Shown here: positions 1 through 5,667 of the stretch, piece after piece
Layout of the letters: the number at the start of each line of letters is the position of its first letter
Numbering within the stretch: the stretch's first letter is position 1
Assembly: GCA_003556955.1 (NCBI GenBank)
Contig: PWQB01000573.1
Coordinates: 1-6,650, forward strand
Direction: 5' to 3'
Source of the DNA: Nostocaceae cyanobacterium CSSed10_463m
GTDB lineage: Bacteria > Cyanobacteriota > Cyanobacteriia > Cyanobacteriales > Nostocaceae
DNA length: 6,650 nucleotides
Notes under the pieces: generated by a model
Databases searched by the model: none
Seen by the model: only the letters and a program-made list of their open reading frames with translations
Told to the model about the DNA's origin: nothing
Made by a program: the position numbers and the translations under genes

Positions 1-1
1 T

Positions 2-793
2 AAAGAAATTGTAGAGAAAATGGTTAAGGATAGAAATATTGCTATTACAAAAGAACATATTTTACAAGCAAAGGAAATATTAATTGCTCGTCAAGATACT
101 CATCTGGATAGTTTAGCTGAAAAACTTAGAGAAAAACGAGTTAAAAATATTATTGAGCCGATTTTAGCAGGAGAAACATTACCCGATACCCCAGCCGATG
201 ATCGCCAATATTTAATTGATTTAGGATTATTGCGACGTGATCCTGCGGGTGGACTGGTTATTTCTAACCCGATTTATCGTGAAGTCATTCCCCGCGTTTT
301 AGTGCAAGGAACTCAGGATAGTTTACCTCATATTAGTCCTAGTTGGTTGACCCCAAAAGGTGAATTAAATATAGATGCTTTGCTGGAAGCATTTATCAAA
401 TTTTGGCGACAGCACGGAGAACCGTTATTAAGTAGCACTGCCTACCATGAAATTGCTCCCCACCTCGTATTAATGGCTTTTTTACATCGTGTTGTTAATG
501 GTGGTGGAACCCTAGAACGGGAATATGCAATTGGTAGCGACAGAATGGATTTATGTCTGCGTTACAAACAGGTAACGTTAGGTATTGAGTTAAAGGTATG
601 GCGGGAGAAAAAGCGTGACCCCCAAGCTGAGGGTATTGAGCAGTTAGAATCCTATTTAGGGAGTTTGGGGTTGGATTTTGGTTGGTTATTTGTGTTTGAC
701 AGGCGTAAAAATGCCCTACCAATGGAAGAACGTTTATCAACGCAGGTTGTGGTGACGGAAAATCAACGTCGGATTACTGTGATTCGGGCGTGA
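2..793 (+). CDS. AAA-type ATPase, C-terminal part with PD-(D/E)XK nuclease-like domain (5' end outside window)
   Basis: The frame is open to the left edge (first full codon at 2), so the ATG at 20 is probably internal and the N-terminal P-loop domain lies outside. Residues are numbered from that Met. Positions 1-50 (ITKEHILQAKEILIARQDTH and following) match the helical/winged-helix region after the ATPase core in cyanobacterial AAA_14/AAA-like proteins; 60-95 look like a winged helix (YLIDLGLLRRD). Positions 140-230 look like a PD-(D/E)XK fold: Asp177 in SDRMDL, the E-x-K pair Glu190/Lys192 in GIELKVW, and a Q-x3-Y motif, Gln208/Tyr212, in EQLESY. By analogy it would couple ATP hydrolysis to DNA binding or cleavage, perhaps in defence or mobile-element biology; the substrate is unknown. 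The fragment reads intact to its TGA. Family call is fairly sure, function is not. Confidence 0.8.
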   Translation, partial: KEIVEKMVKDRNIAITKEHILQAKEILIARQDTHLDSLAEKLREKRVKNIIEPILAGETLPDTPADDRQYLIDLGLLRRDPAGGLVISNPIYREVIPRVLVQGTQDSLPHISPSWLTPKGELNIDALLEAFIKFWRQHGEPLLSSTAYHEIAPHLVLMAFLHRVVNGGGTLEREYAIGSDRMDLCLRYKQVTLGIELKVWREKKRDPQAEGIEQLESYLGSLGLDFGWLFVFDRRKNALPMEERLSTQVVVTENQRRITVIRA

Positions 794-816
794 GTATTTT
801 GATAGGAAGTAGGTTG

Positions 817-851
817 GCGATATGCCTTTGGCGTAAAGCTTTGCTTATCGC
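817..851. repeat. Cyanobacterial short interspersed repeat with inverted ends
   Basis: GCGATA at 817-822 is answered by TATCGC at 846-851 around a core reading tgcctttggcgtaaagc. This resembles the GCGAT-bounded palindromic small repeats scattered between cyanobacterial genes, in a slightly decayed form. The rest of the 794-978 spacer is AT-rich with no gene that I can support. Confidence 0.5.
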
Positions 852-978
852 AATTAGGGGAAGTCCAACGCCAGCAGTTAAGTATAATTATTATCTTACC
901 CTTGGAATATAAATCCGCCTTTTTCTCAATATAAATACGCAAATTACGATAAAATAGCTAAAATAGTTACATTTCAGC

Positions 979-1443
979 TTGAGTATAGAAGTATTGATTT
1001 ATTTGGATATTGCGCGATCGCACTCTACAAGATTAGCGCTTGCGCGATCGCAGTTAATCGAAGTGGAAGCACAAGAAAAGTTACCCCGAAGATGGTGTTA
1101 CACTGAGACAGCGTGTAAAAAACTACAAATGGAATTTCTAGCTCAAATCTATGAGAAGGTCATTTCAGCGATACTAGCTATTCCAACCACGAAAGATTGG
1201 ATAGTAGCAACAATGCTCTTGCTGATGATCATATCTATCTGCTTGCCTTTAGGTATTTGGTGTAAATTCCTAGAGATCAGAATACCAAAATTATCAGCTA
1301 GAGGAGTTATTAGTGTTTTAGTTAGCCGTTTTCTTTTTCCTTACAACTTTCAAGACGTACAGAAAGGCGATCGCTTCGCTCGCCGTAGGCAACGCACCGA
1401 AACGCAATTTGTTCTACAGTCCAGTTATTCATACGCCTCCTAA
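979..1443 (+). pseudogene. Probable remnant of a membrane protein, possibly CPBP-type intramembrane protease N-terminus
   Basis: The open frame starts at a TTG (979); ATG 1129 is an alternative. The first ~25 codons run over two HIP1-bearing stretches (1014-1021, 1044-1051), and the last ~30 codons over an interspersed repeat (1367-1395), so both ends are probably not original protein. The middle is protein-like: a short amphipathic stretch (MEFLAQIYEKVISAILAIP), then a hydrophobic helix around residues 75-95 (WIVATMLLLMIISICLPLGI), then a second hydrophobic patch (GVISVLVSRFLFP). This layout recalls the N-terminus of cyanobacterial CPBP (Abi) membrane proteases, but the catalytic EExxxR and later helices are absent. 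If that is right, only the first ~70 residues survive, ending where the repeat begins. No good ribosome binding site precedes the TTG. It could also be a small unrelated membrane ORF. Confidence 0.4.
1367..1395. repeat. HIP1-containing interspersed repeat
   Basis: GCGATCGC (1367-1374) followed by ttcgctcgccgtaggcaacgc is the form of short repeat often dispersed in Nostoc-type genomes. It lies at the point where the upstream membrane-protein-like reading stops looking like protein, so it may mark a deletion or insertion junction. Confidence 0.55.
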
Positions 1444-1482
1444 TAACTTGTGGATGTTTAACGGTGAAGTTATTGAGTTTTT
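1442..1482 (+). terminator. Weak hairpin plus T-run between the membrane-protein remnant and the antitoxin gene
   Basis: AATAACTT (1442-1449) pairs perfectly with AAGTTATT (1467-1474) across a 17-nt loop, followed by gagttttta. The stem is AT-only apart from one C-G pair and the loop is large, so this is a weak terminator at best and could be chance. Confidence 0.25.
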
Positions 1483-1535
1483 AGCAGAAATACATGGTAA
1501 GATCAGGGGAATTGGCAAGAATGCACAGCCACATA

Positions 1536-1766
1536 ATGGATTACAGAAACTATATCACAATCGAAGCGAATAAACGCGGTGGTAAGCCTTGTGTACGTGG
1601 CTTGCGAATTACAGTTTATGAGGTGCTTGAATACCTAGCCTCCGAGATGACTGAAGCGGAAATTCTTGATGATTTTCCCGATTTGACGCGAGAAGATTTA
1701 AAAGCTTGTATTGCTTATGCGGCTGACCGTGAACGTCGGCTTATGATTTCGACCTTATCAGCATGA
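1536..1766 (+). CDS. DUF433 family antitoxin (VapB-like) of a type II toxin-antitoxin pair
   Basis: The protein is ~76 aa, normal for DUF433. It opens with MDYRNYITIE and the family signature RGGKPCVRGLRITVY (residues 14-28), then EYLASEMTEAEILDDFPDL and a terminal helix with CIAYAADRE. DUF433 proteins are small helix-turn-helix-like DNA-binding proteins; next to a PIN-like gene they act as antitoxins that neutralise the toxin and probably repress their own operon. Start choice: ATG 1536 fits the family N-terminus. ATG 1521 (adds MHSHI) has AGGGG at 1505-1509 as a possible ribosome binding site, and ATG 1494 is also open. The stop overlaps the toxin start (ATGA, 1763-1766), a sign of translational coupling. 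No damage is visible. The family call is firm; the exact start is not. Confidence 0.85.
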   Translation: MDYRNYITIEANKRGGKPCVRGLRITVYEVLEYLASEMTEAEILDDFPDLTREDLKACIAYAADRERRLMISTLSA

Positions 1767-2104
1767 AATTACTGTTTGATGAAAACTTATCTCCTAAATT
1801 ATCCACCCGCTTGAGCGATCTTTTTCCAGACTCAGTTCATGTTCGAGATGTTGGCATGAAAGCAACAATAGACCCGATAGTTTGGAATTATGCAAAAGAT
1901 AATGATTTGATGATCGTCTCAAAAGATGCCGATATGCACGATCTGAGTTTAGTGTTTGGGAATCCCCCAAAAGTCATCTGGCTTAGACTTGGAAACTGTT
2001 CTACCTTACAAGTTGAAAATTTACTGCGTCGGGAGTTCAGCACGATCAAATTATTTTATGAAGATGAAAGTTCATCATTGCTTGCTCTCTCATCATCGCA
2101 CTAA
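1763..2104 (+). CDS. DUF5615 family PIN-like toxin (VapC-like ribonuclease)
   Basis: The 113-aa protein begins MKLLFDENLSPKL, the DUF5615 (Mut7-C/PIN-like) opening, with Asp6/Glu7 as the first acidic cluster. HVRDVGM follows at 26-32. IVSKDADMHDLS (51-62) supplies the central acidic residues Asp55 and Asp57, and VIWLRLGNCS (71-80) is the usual core strand. PIN-like folds hold a metal ion with these acidic residues and cut RNA; in such pairs the enzyme is held inactive by the upstream antitoxin. Length is normal. The C-terminal tail is serine-rich (DESSSLLALSSSH) and probably variable. It starts within the antitoxin stop codon, so both are made from one mRNA. All expected acidic residues are present, so it may be active. 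The RNA target cannot be read from sequence. Confidence 0.87.
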   Translation: MKLLFDENLSPKLSTRLSDLFPDSVHVRDVGMKATIDPIVWNYAKDNDLMIVSKDADMHDLSLVFGNPPKVIWLRLGNCSTLQVENLLRREFSTIKLFYEDESSSLLALSSSH

Positions 2105-2135
2105 TAACTTGCAAATGCGTTCAAATCAGTAATAA

Positions 2136-2161
2136 GGTGCGTTACATTCCATTAACGCATC
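2136..2161. repeat. Hairpin repeat after the toxin gene, possible terminator
   Basis: TGCGTTA (2138-2144) and TAACGCA (2153-2159) form a perfect 7-bp stem with an 8-nt loop; G2136-C2161 may add a pair beyond a G-T wobble. The sequence continues cctacaaaat. This resembles the GTGCGTTA...TAACGCA dispersed repeats seen between cyanobacterial genes. Placed 30 bp after the toxin stop, it may end the operon, although no U-tract follows. Confidence 0.45.
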
Positions 2162-2193
2162 CTACAAAATTGGCGATCGCACTTCTAGAGAAC

Positions 2194-2402
2194 TTAACCT
2201 GTTGTAATTTGAACCTCAAGCGTAGCCTTAACTCCAAAATCTTCGTCTAAAGCATTTGCTTCATACTTTTTATTTGAAGCTGCTGCAATAGCTTTTGCAG
2301 ACCTATCACCTACAAATGCTGGAACAAGCAATTCAACAAACCAATACCAGAATGGAATGCAATTTGGCAAAAGCTCATCTAATTCAATATCCTTACTCTT
2401 AT
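2194..2402 (-). pseudogene. 3' remnant of an unrecognised gene cut off by the insertion sequence
   Basis: On the minus strand, the sequence next to the insertion-sequence end (2405) reads as ~69 clean codons to a TAA at 2194-2196. It begins YKSKDIELDELLPN, passes through an aromatic/hydrophobic stretch (CIPFWYWFVELLVPAFVGD) and a basic Ala-rich helix (RSAKAIAAASNKKYEANALD), and ends FGVKATLEVQITTG. The fluent composition and lack of stops suggest true coding sequence. There is no start codon: the frame meets a TGA formed by the last bases of the inverted repeat, so the upstream part was removed or displaced. The 5' half is not found beyond the right end of the element. I do not recognise the family. 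A beta-rich C-terminal end is the only structural hint. Confidence 0.6.
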
Positions 2403-2404
2403 AT

Positions 2405-2442
2405 CAGTAAACCAAAAAGTTTTTTCCGAAAGAGCGATCGCT
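2405..2442 (+). repeat. Left terminal inverted repeat of the insertion sequence
   Basis: 38 bp, identical in reverse complement to 3818-3855. The outer tip is CAGTAAACC; the inner end is AGCGATCGCT, which contains a HIP1 octamer at 2434-2441. This is the end nearest the transposase stop codon. Confidence 0.95.
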
Positions 2443-2547
2443 AAATATTTTGTAGCTTAAGATACTTTTTAATACTCGCTCCTTTAACCAGCAGACATAG
2501 TATGGATAATGATTACTTATGATTAGCTGATTGATAATTTGTTGGTG

Positions 2548-3694
2548 CTAACCTGATGGAATATAAATGCTTTCTACTACTTGATATTTACGCTGTAGGG
2601 CTTGAGATAAAAAGGCTAACATCTGTTTAAGTACGAAAAGTGTCCGGTAAATTAATCGGCTACCTTTCCTTTTCCGACTTATTCTGAGCCAGAGGAGATT
2701 AACCCAAATATTAACTAAAAGAAAAGATATACCAACGAATAGTAATCTTAATGCTGGATTTTTATTATTTGTTCTAATTCGACAAAGATTTTTAAGCCGA
2801 TAACTACTTTCGATGCCAAATCTTTTTCGATAATCTTGATATATATAATCTAAATTCGTTTTGATTTTATAAGTAACATAAGCAAAGTATTGCACCCCAT
2901 ATTTTTTACGCTTTCCTTTTCTATATTTGCAGACAATCCATAAGTCAAAGGTGACTGAATCATCTTTGTTTCTTGTAATAGTATGTGTAGTTTTATAGCT
3001 TTTTCTTCCCTTCAAAAACTGTTTAATTCCTCCCTTTTTTCCTGTTTTGATAGCAGGCATCATAAATGGAATATCTAATGCTTGCAACCATCTGATTACA
3101 GGAGTATTAAAAAATCCCCTATCTAAATAGAGTTTTTTTACATTTATTTTAAGGGATTCAAGTTCTGCCAATAAATAAGTAATTATCGCTACACTAGTAT
3201 CTAGTTGGCGAACACCTCTGATGGCTAGAGTGACACGCTTATTTTTGTTAATAACATATAAAGTTGCATAGGCATAAAATGAATGAGTACCAGATTTAGC
3301 TTCACTTTTATATATGTATGGTAATTCTAAGAATGTTGGCTTACCATAATAACAAATTAAATTTAAATCAATTGCTATTTTTAAACATCCTTTTTTTTAC
3401 CCCAAAGGAATTCGACTTTTCAAGGCTTGATTAATTCGTGTCTCTAACTCTTCAAAATTGTTGATTTTATTAAGATGATATCTAATATCATTAGCTGTAG
3501 GAACATTCTTTAATAATTTGGCTGTATTCTCAATACTATCTCCACTGCTGGCTGCTTTAATAAGAATCTCAAATAAAGTTTTTTGGTCACATACCCCCCT
3601 GAGTTTCAATAGAAAAATTTTCTACTAAACACTCAATAACCTCTTCAAGGGTTTCTGAGTCTGTTAAAACCAGTTCTTCTGATGAAACAGTCAA
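2548..3694 (-). pseudogene. DDE transposase (ISH3-like), broken by a frameshift and a nonsense codon
   Basis: Three segments rebuild one ~382-aa transposase. Segment 1 (3694 down to ~3600) reads LTVSSEELVLTDSETLEEV, then IECLVENFSIETQ. Its start is unclear: TTG at 3692-3694 is the first candidate and a stop lies just upstream. Segment 2 (about 3606 to 3397) reads CDQKTLFEILIKAASSGDSI and ends at TAA 3397-3399. Segment 3 continues in the same frame from 3396 to the TAG at 2548. The segment 1-2 join needs one base removed from the G6 run (plus-strand C6 at 3594-3599). Catalytic residues all remain: first Asp in AIDLNLI (codon 3367-3369), second Asp in LYLDRGFF (3121-3123), Glu in YRKRFGIESSYR (2809-2811), which resembles the Y-R-E signature of the IS4 superfamily. 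A hydrophobic segment follows (LLFVGISFLLVNIWVNLLW). The ISH3 name rests on memory of this C-terminal block; the DDE call is firm. Confidence 0.85.
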
Positions 3695-3817
3695 TTTTTT
3701 CAGCCAATATGCTACACACTACTTTCATCATTTCATTTTTTGACCCCCAAGAGAGCAGTATAAGCATTAATTATGTATTTAGTAGTTTACACTACCTTAC
3801 TCTACGTAAGAGTGATG

Positions 3818-3855
3818 AGCGATCGCTCTTTCGGAAAAAACTTTTTGGTTTACTG
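3818..3855 (-). repeat. Right terminal inverted repeat of the insertion sequence
   Basis: 38 bp, perfect match to the left repeat in opposite orientation, with the HIP1 octamer at 3819-3826. This end is nearest the transposase start. Just inside it are small overlapping hairpins: GTAGT/ACTAC and CTTAC/GTAAG at 3796-3810. Confidence 0.95.
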
Positions 3856-4167
3856 GTTAATTGGTGCATTGAAAATTGCCAAAAATATCGATTAACAGAA
3901 TGCTCTTTTCCCCCACATTCCCCTCGACTCTACCTCCCGGACGATCCCCCAATATACCCTGTGCCATTTTTTATCATTTTCTGGCATAGATGGAAATTAT
4001 AGAGAATATCTATGTATCACGCTTAGATAAAGTGATTTTTATATGCTATGGTATATTATTGAGTATAGAAATATACAAAACTCAATAAAAATATCACCAA
4101 AAACGTCTTAGTTATTGTGTGAAAGCATAAGTAACAGGTTGGAAAAGATTAGTTCATAGCAAAAAGT
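3856..4167. other. Gene-free spacer between the insertion sequence and the exported-protein pair
   Basis: I find no convincing gene here. The right flank of the element shows no continuation of the coding remnant seen on its left. A 36-codon minus-strand ORF from ATG 3967 has no ribosome binding site or family resemblance. The distal part is very AT-rich and carries the hairpin at 4056-4088, and it probably holds the promoter of the gene at 4168. Confidence 0.5.
4056..4088 (+). promoter_or_regulatory. Stem-loop with possible GNRA tetraloop upstream of the exported-protein genes
   Basis: TTATTGAGT (4056-4064) pairs perfectly with ACTCAATAA (4080-4088), a 9-bp stem. Alternatively, the outer 7 pairs can stack on an inner GTATA-gaaa-TATAC hairpin capped by a GAAA loop, leaving a one-sided bulge. 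It lies ~80 bp before the ATG at 4168, so it could be a leader-RNA structure or a protein-binding site. The region is AT-rich, so chance is not excluded. Confidence 0.35.
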
Positions 4168-4716
4168 ATGATGAAATTTTCTCAGTCGATTGCCGGTTTA
4201 ATAACAGCTACGGTTTTATTATCTAGTGCAGCCTCAGTAGATGCTCAAAACAATACTAGGAGTGTTGGTTCTCTAGCTACAATGTCATGTCAAACAATAG
4301 GAGATGCACGCTACGAAACTATAAATACAGATTTTCCTATTGCTCGGCAAATATTCAGGGGTATAGCTAGACTTTCCAACAGGCCGCGTAGATTTATTAG
4401 TGGGAAAAGAGATGCGCCTCAAGTCGTCTGTCGATTAGCTGAAGCAGGACAAAGACCAAGATATAAAACGTTGAGCCTCGCCTTTGGTATTGCTGATAAT
4501 AATCAGCATAGTCATAATAGTACGCTTCTCCGCTTATCTATTTATCGAGACGGAAATTTTTATAAGTATCAAGATATACTTAGAGGGCAACCAATTCAGT
4601 TACCAATAGATGTAACCAATGTTCGTAGCATTGCTTTAGAAGCAGAATGTATGAGAGGTACACAACCATTTGATCTATGTCCTGAAATAATTTTCTTTGA
4701 AGACACTTTAGAATAA
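4168..4716 (+). CDS. Secreted protein of unknown function with Sec signal peptide
   Basis: The 182-aa protein starts MMKFSQSIAGLITATVLLSS: a short basic start, a hydrophobic core and a small-residue region ending SVDA-Q, so cleavage is likely after Ala26. The mature part holds four cysteines (41, 88, 161, 171), which could form two disulphides in the periplasm or outside the cell. Its C-terminal half is beta-rich: YKTLSLAFGIADN (99-111), LLRLSIYRDGNFYKYQDI (120-137), QLPIDVTNVRSIALEAEC (144-161). This strand-turn pattern recalls NPCBM-like or other carbohydrate-binding beta-sandwiches, but I do not recognise a family. The ATG at 4171 is an equal alternative start; no strong ribosome binding site is seen. 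The next gene begins 7 bp after the stop, so the two are probably co-transcribed. The reading frame shows no damage. Confidence 0.8.
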   Translation: MMKFSQSIAGLITATVLLSSAASVDAQNNTRSVGSLATMSCQTIGDARYETINTDFPIARQIFRGIARLSNRPRRFISGKRDAPQVVCRLAEAGQRPRYKTLSLAFGIADNNQHSHNSTLLRLSIYRDGNFYKYQDILRGQPIQLPIDVTNVRSIALEAECMRGTQPFDLCPEIIFFEDTLE

Positions 4717-4723
4717 AAAGCAG

Positions 4724-5392
4724 ATGCGACGTAGAGATTTCATACAATATAGTTTGATTGGGGGAGGCTCATTTATTCTGAATTTAGGTTTGTATAATCC
4801 TCAATCAGCAGATGCTTTCATCTTAAAATTCTTATTTAAATCGTTATTAAAAAATGCCTTTGGTTTTTTCCAAATTCGCAATGAACAATGGTATAAACAA
4901 CGTCAAGAAGTTATGTTGGCAGAGAGGGAGTTTATTCGTCAACAATTTACTAATGTAGCTATTGCAGAAGTTGAGAGTCCTCAATATAATATTATTACTG
5001 CATCTGAACGTCAAGATCCTCTCGCTAATAATGTTGCTTTCGGTTTTCCGCGAATTGAATTGAATGAAGCAAGCATTGCAAATATTGGGGGACCGGCAGC
5101 GGTAGGAATGACTTATGCTGCTGAATATCTGAAACAAAATAGGAATATGAATCCTGGACAAGTTCAAGCATCAGTTTTACCTAAAATTGAAGGAGGTAAA
5201 AGTTACTCTAATATGTCTGGATGGTCTGATTCTAAAAGCTTTAATTATTATCCTAATCATTACTCTTATACAGGTATGCGTATTCGTTATGATGCAGTTA
5301 ATCCTCGTCCTGGAGGCTTTGGAATTATCAGTGTGAGTGTTAATGCTAATCAATTAATTAGGATACCTGAAATTAGAATTAACTTTAAATAA
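4724..5392 (+). CDS. Tat-exported protein of unknown function
   Basis: The 222-aa protein begins MRRRDFIQYSLIGGGSFILN, a twin-arginine signal (R-R-D-F-I followed by a Gly-rich hydrophobic stretch), with likely cleavage near SADA-F at ~31. Tat export implies that it folds, and may bind a cofactor, before crossing the membrane. After cleavage there is an amphipathic/hydrophobic stretch (FILKFLFKSLLKNAFGFFQI). A charged helix that may be coiled follows (EQWYKQRQEVMLAEREFIRQ, ~54-73). The rest is Asn/Ser/Gly/Tyr-rich, with beta segments such as MRIRYDAVNP and GIISVSVNANQLIRIPEI near the C-terminus. No catalytic motif or cysteine-based metal site is seen. It follows the Sec-exported gene by 7 bp, so the products may work together at the envelope. 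The start has no clear ribosome binding site and may rely on coupling. Family not recognised. Confidence 0.8.
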   Translation: MRRRDFIQYSLIGGGSFILNLGLYNPQSADAFILKFLFKSLLKNAFGFFQIRNEQWYKQRQEVMLAEREFIRQQFTNVAIAEVESPQYNIITASERQDPLANNVAFGFPRIELNEASIANIGGPAAVGMTYAAEYLKQNRNMNPGQVQASVLPKIEGGKSYSNMSGWSDSKSFNYYPNHYSYTGMRIRYDAVNPRPGGFGIISVSVNANQLIRIPEIRINFK

Positions 5393-5410
5393 TTCAATTC
5401 AAATTAATTC

Positions 5411-5427
5411 TTTTACGTAAAGTAAAA
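5411..5427 (+). terminator. Small hairpin after the exported-protein genes
   Basis: TTTTAC (5411-5416) and GTAAAA (5422-5427) form a 6-bp stem with a 5-nt loop, 18 bp after the stop codon. It is AT-rich and lacks a clear U-tract, so any terminator role is tentative. Confidence 0.25.
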
Positions 5428-5667
5428 CTATATTTTAGGCTCAAAACTTTACATAATGGCTGCTTCAATTGTACTTACCGAACACGGCTTTTTTGCTCTA
5501 ATGTAGCAAATTAAAACCTCTTGCAGAATGGTGCTTTTCAGACAATCTTGCAGGAAAATACTTGGGTGTCGGCTCTATGCCAAATTGTCATTTGCTTTTT
5601 TAGGTTTCCATTCAATTAATATCCTTAGTGAGTAGAAATGGTCAAGGATGACAAAATATCTGCTCAT
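5428..5667. other. Gene-free spacer, possible mobile-element scar
   Basis: No gene is supported on either strand. Visible elements are a hairpin TTTGCT/AGCAAA (5492-5497 and 5505-5510) and a direct repeat TCTTGCAG at 5519-5526 and 5546-5553. Some of this may be the end of an old mobile element, since the GTPase gene on the right loses its expected sequence at about 5700. This is inference only. Confidence 0.35.

Larger units (their letters stand above)
2405..3855 (-). mobile_element. Insertion sequence, ISH3-like, 1451 bp, perfect 38-bp terminal inverted repeats
   Basis: The first 38 bases (2405-2442) and last 38 (3818-3855) are exact reverse complements, starting CAGTAAACCAAAAAGTTTTT at the outer edge and ending inside at the HIP1 palindrome AGCGATCGCT. 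Between them is one minus-strand transposase gene covering most of the element, with ~143 bp (stop side) and ~160 bp (start side) of noncoding ends. The size suits ISH3/IS4-superfamily elements. Flanks differ (outside left ...cttatat, outside right gttaatt...), so no target duplication is seen. The ends look functional but the transposase is broken, so it could only move with help from an intact relative. Confidence 0.9.

Noticed and set aside
495..740. 81-aa minus-strand ORF
   Set aside because: Antisense to the nuclease-like domain of the ATPase gene; no family resemblance and no ribosome binding site.
3594..3610. Programmed -1 frameshift to make the transposase
   Set aside because: Restoring the frame needs a +1 step (skip one G), not -1, and a downstream nonsense codon would still stop the product.
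3857..3967. 36-codon minus-strand ORF (MAQGILGDRPGG...) beside the element, considered as the missing 5' half of the disrupted gene
   Set aside because: It stops with TAA before the element end, has no ribosome binding site, and shows no link to the remnant on the left.
3682..4002. 106-aa plus-strand ORF across the insertion-sequence right end
   Set aside because: It runs antisense through the transposase start and the inverted repeat, then into noncoding flank; composition is not protein-like.
4847..5167. 106-aa minus-strand ORF
   Set aside because: Antisense shadow of the Tat-exported gene.
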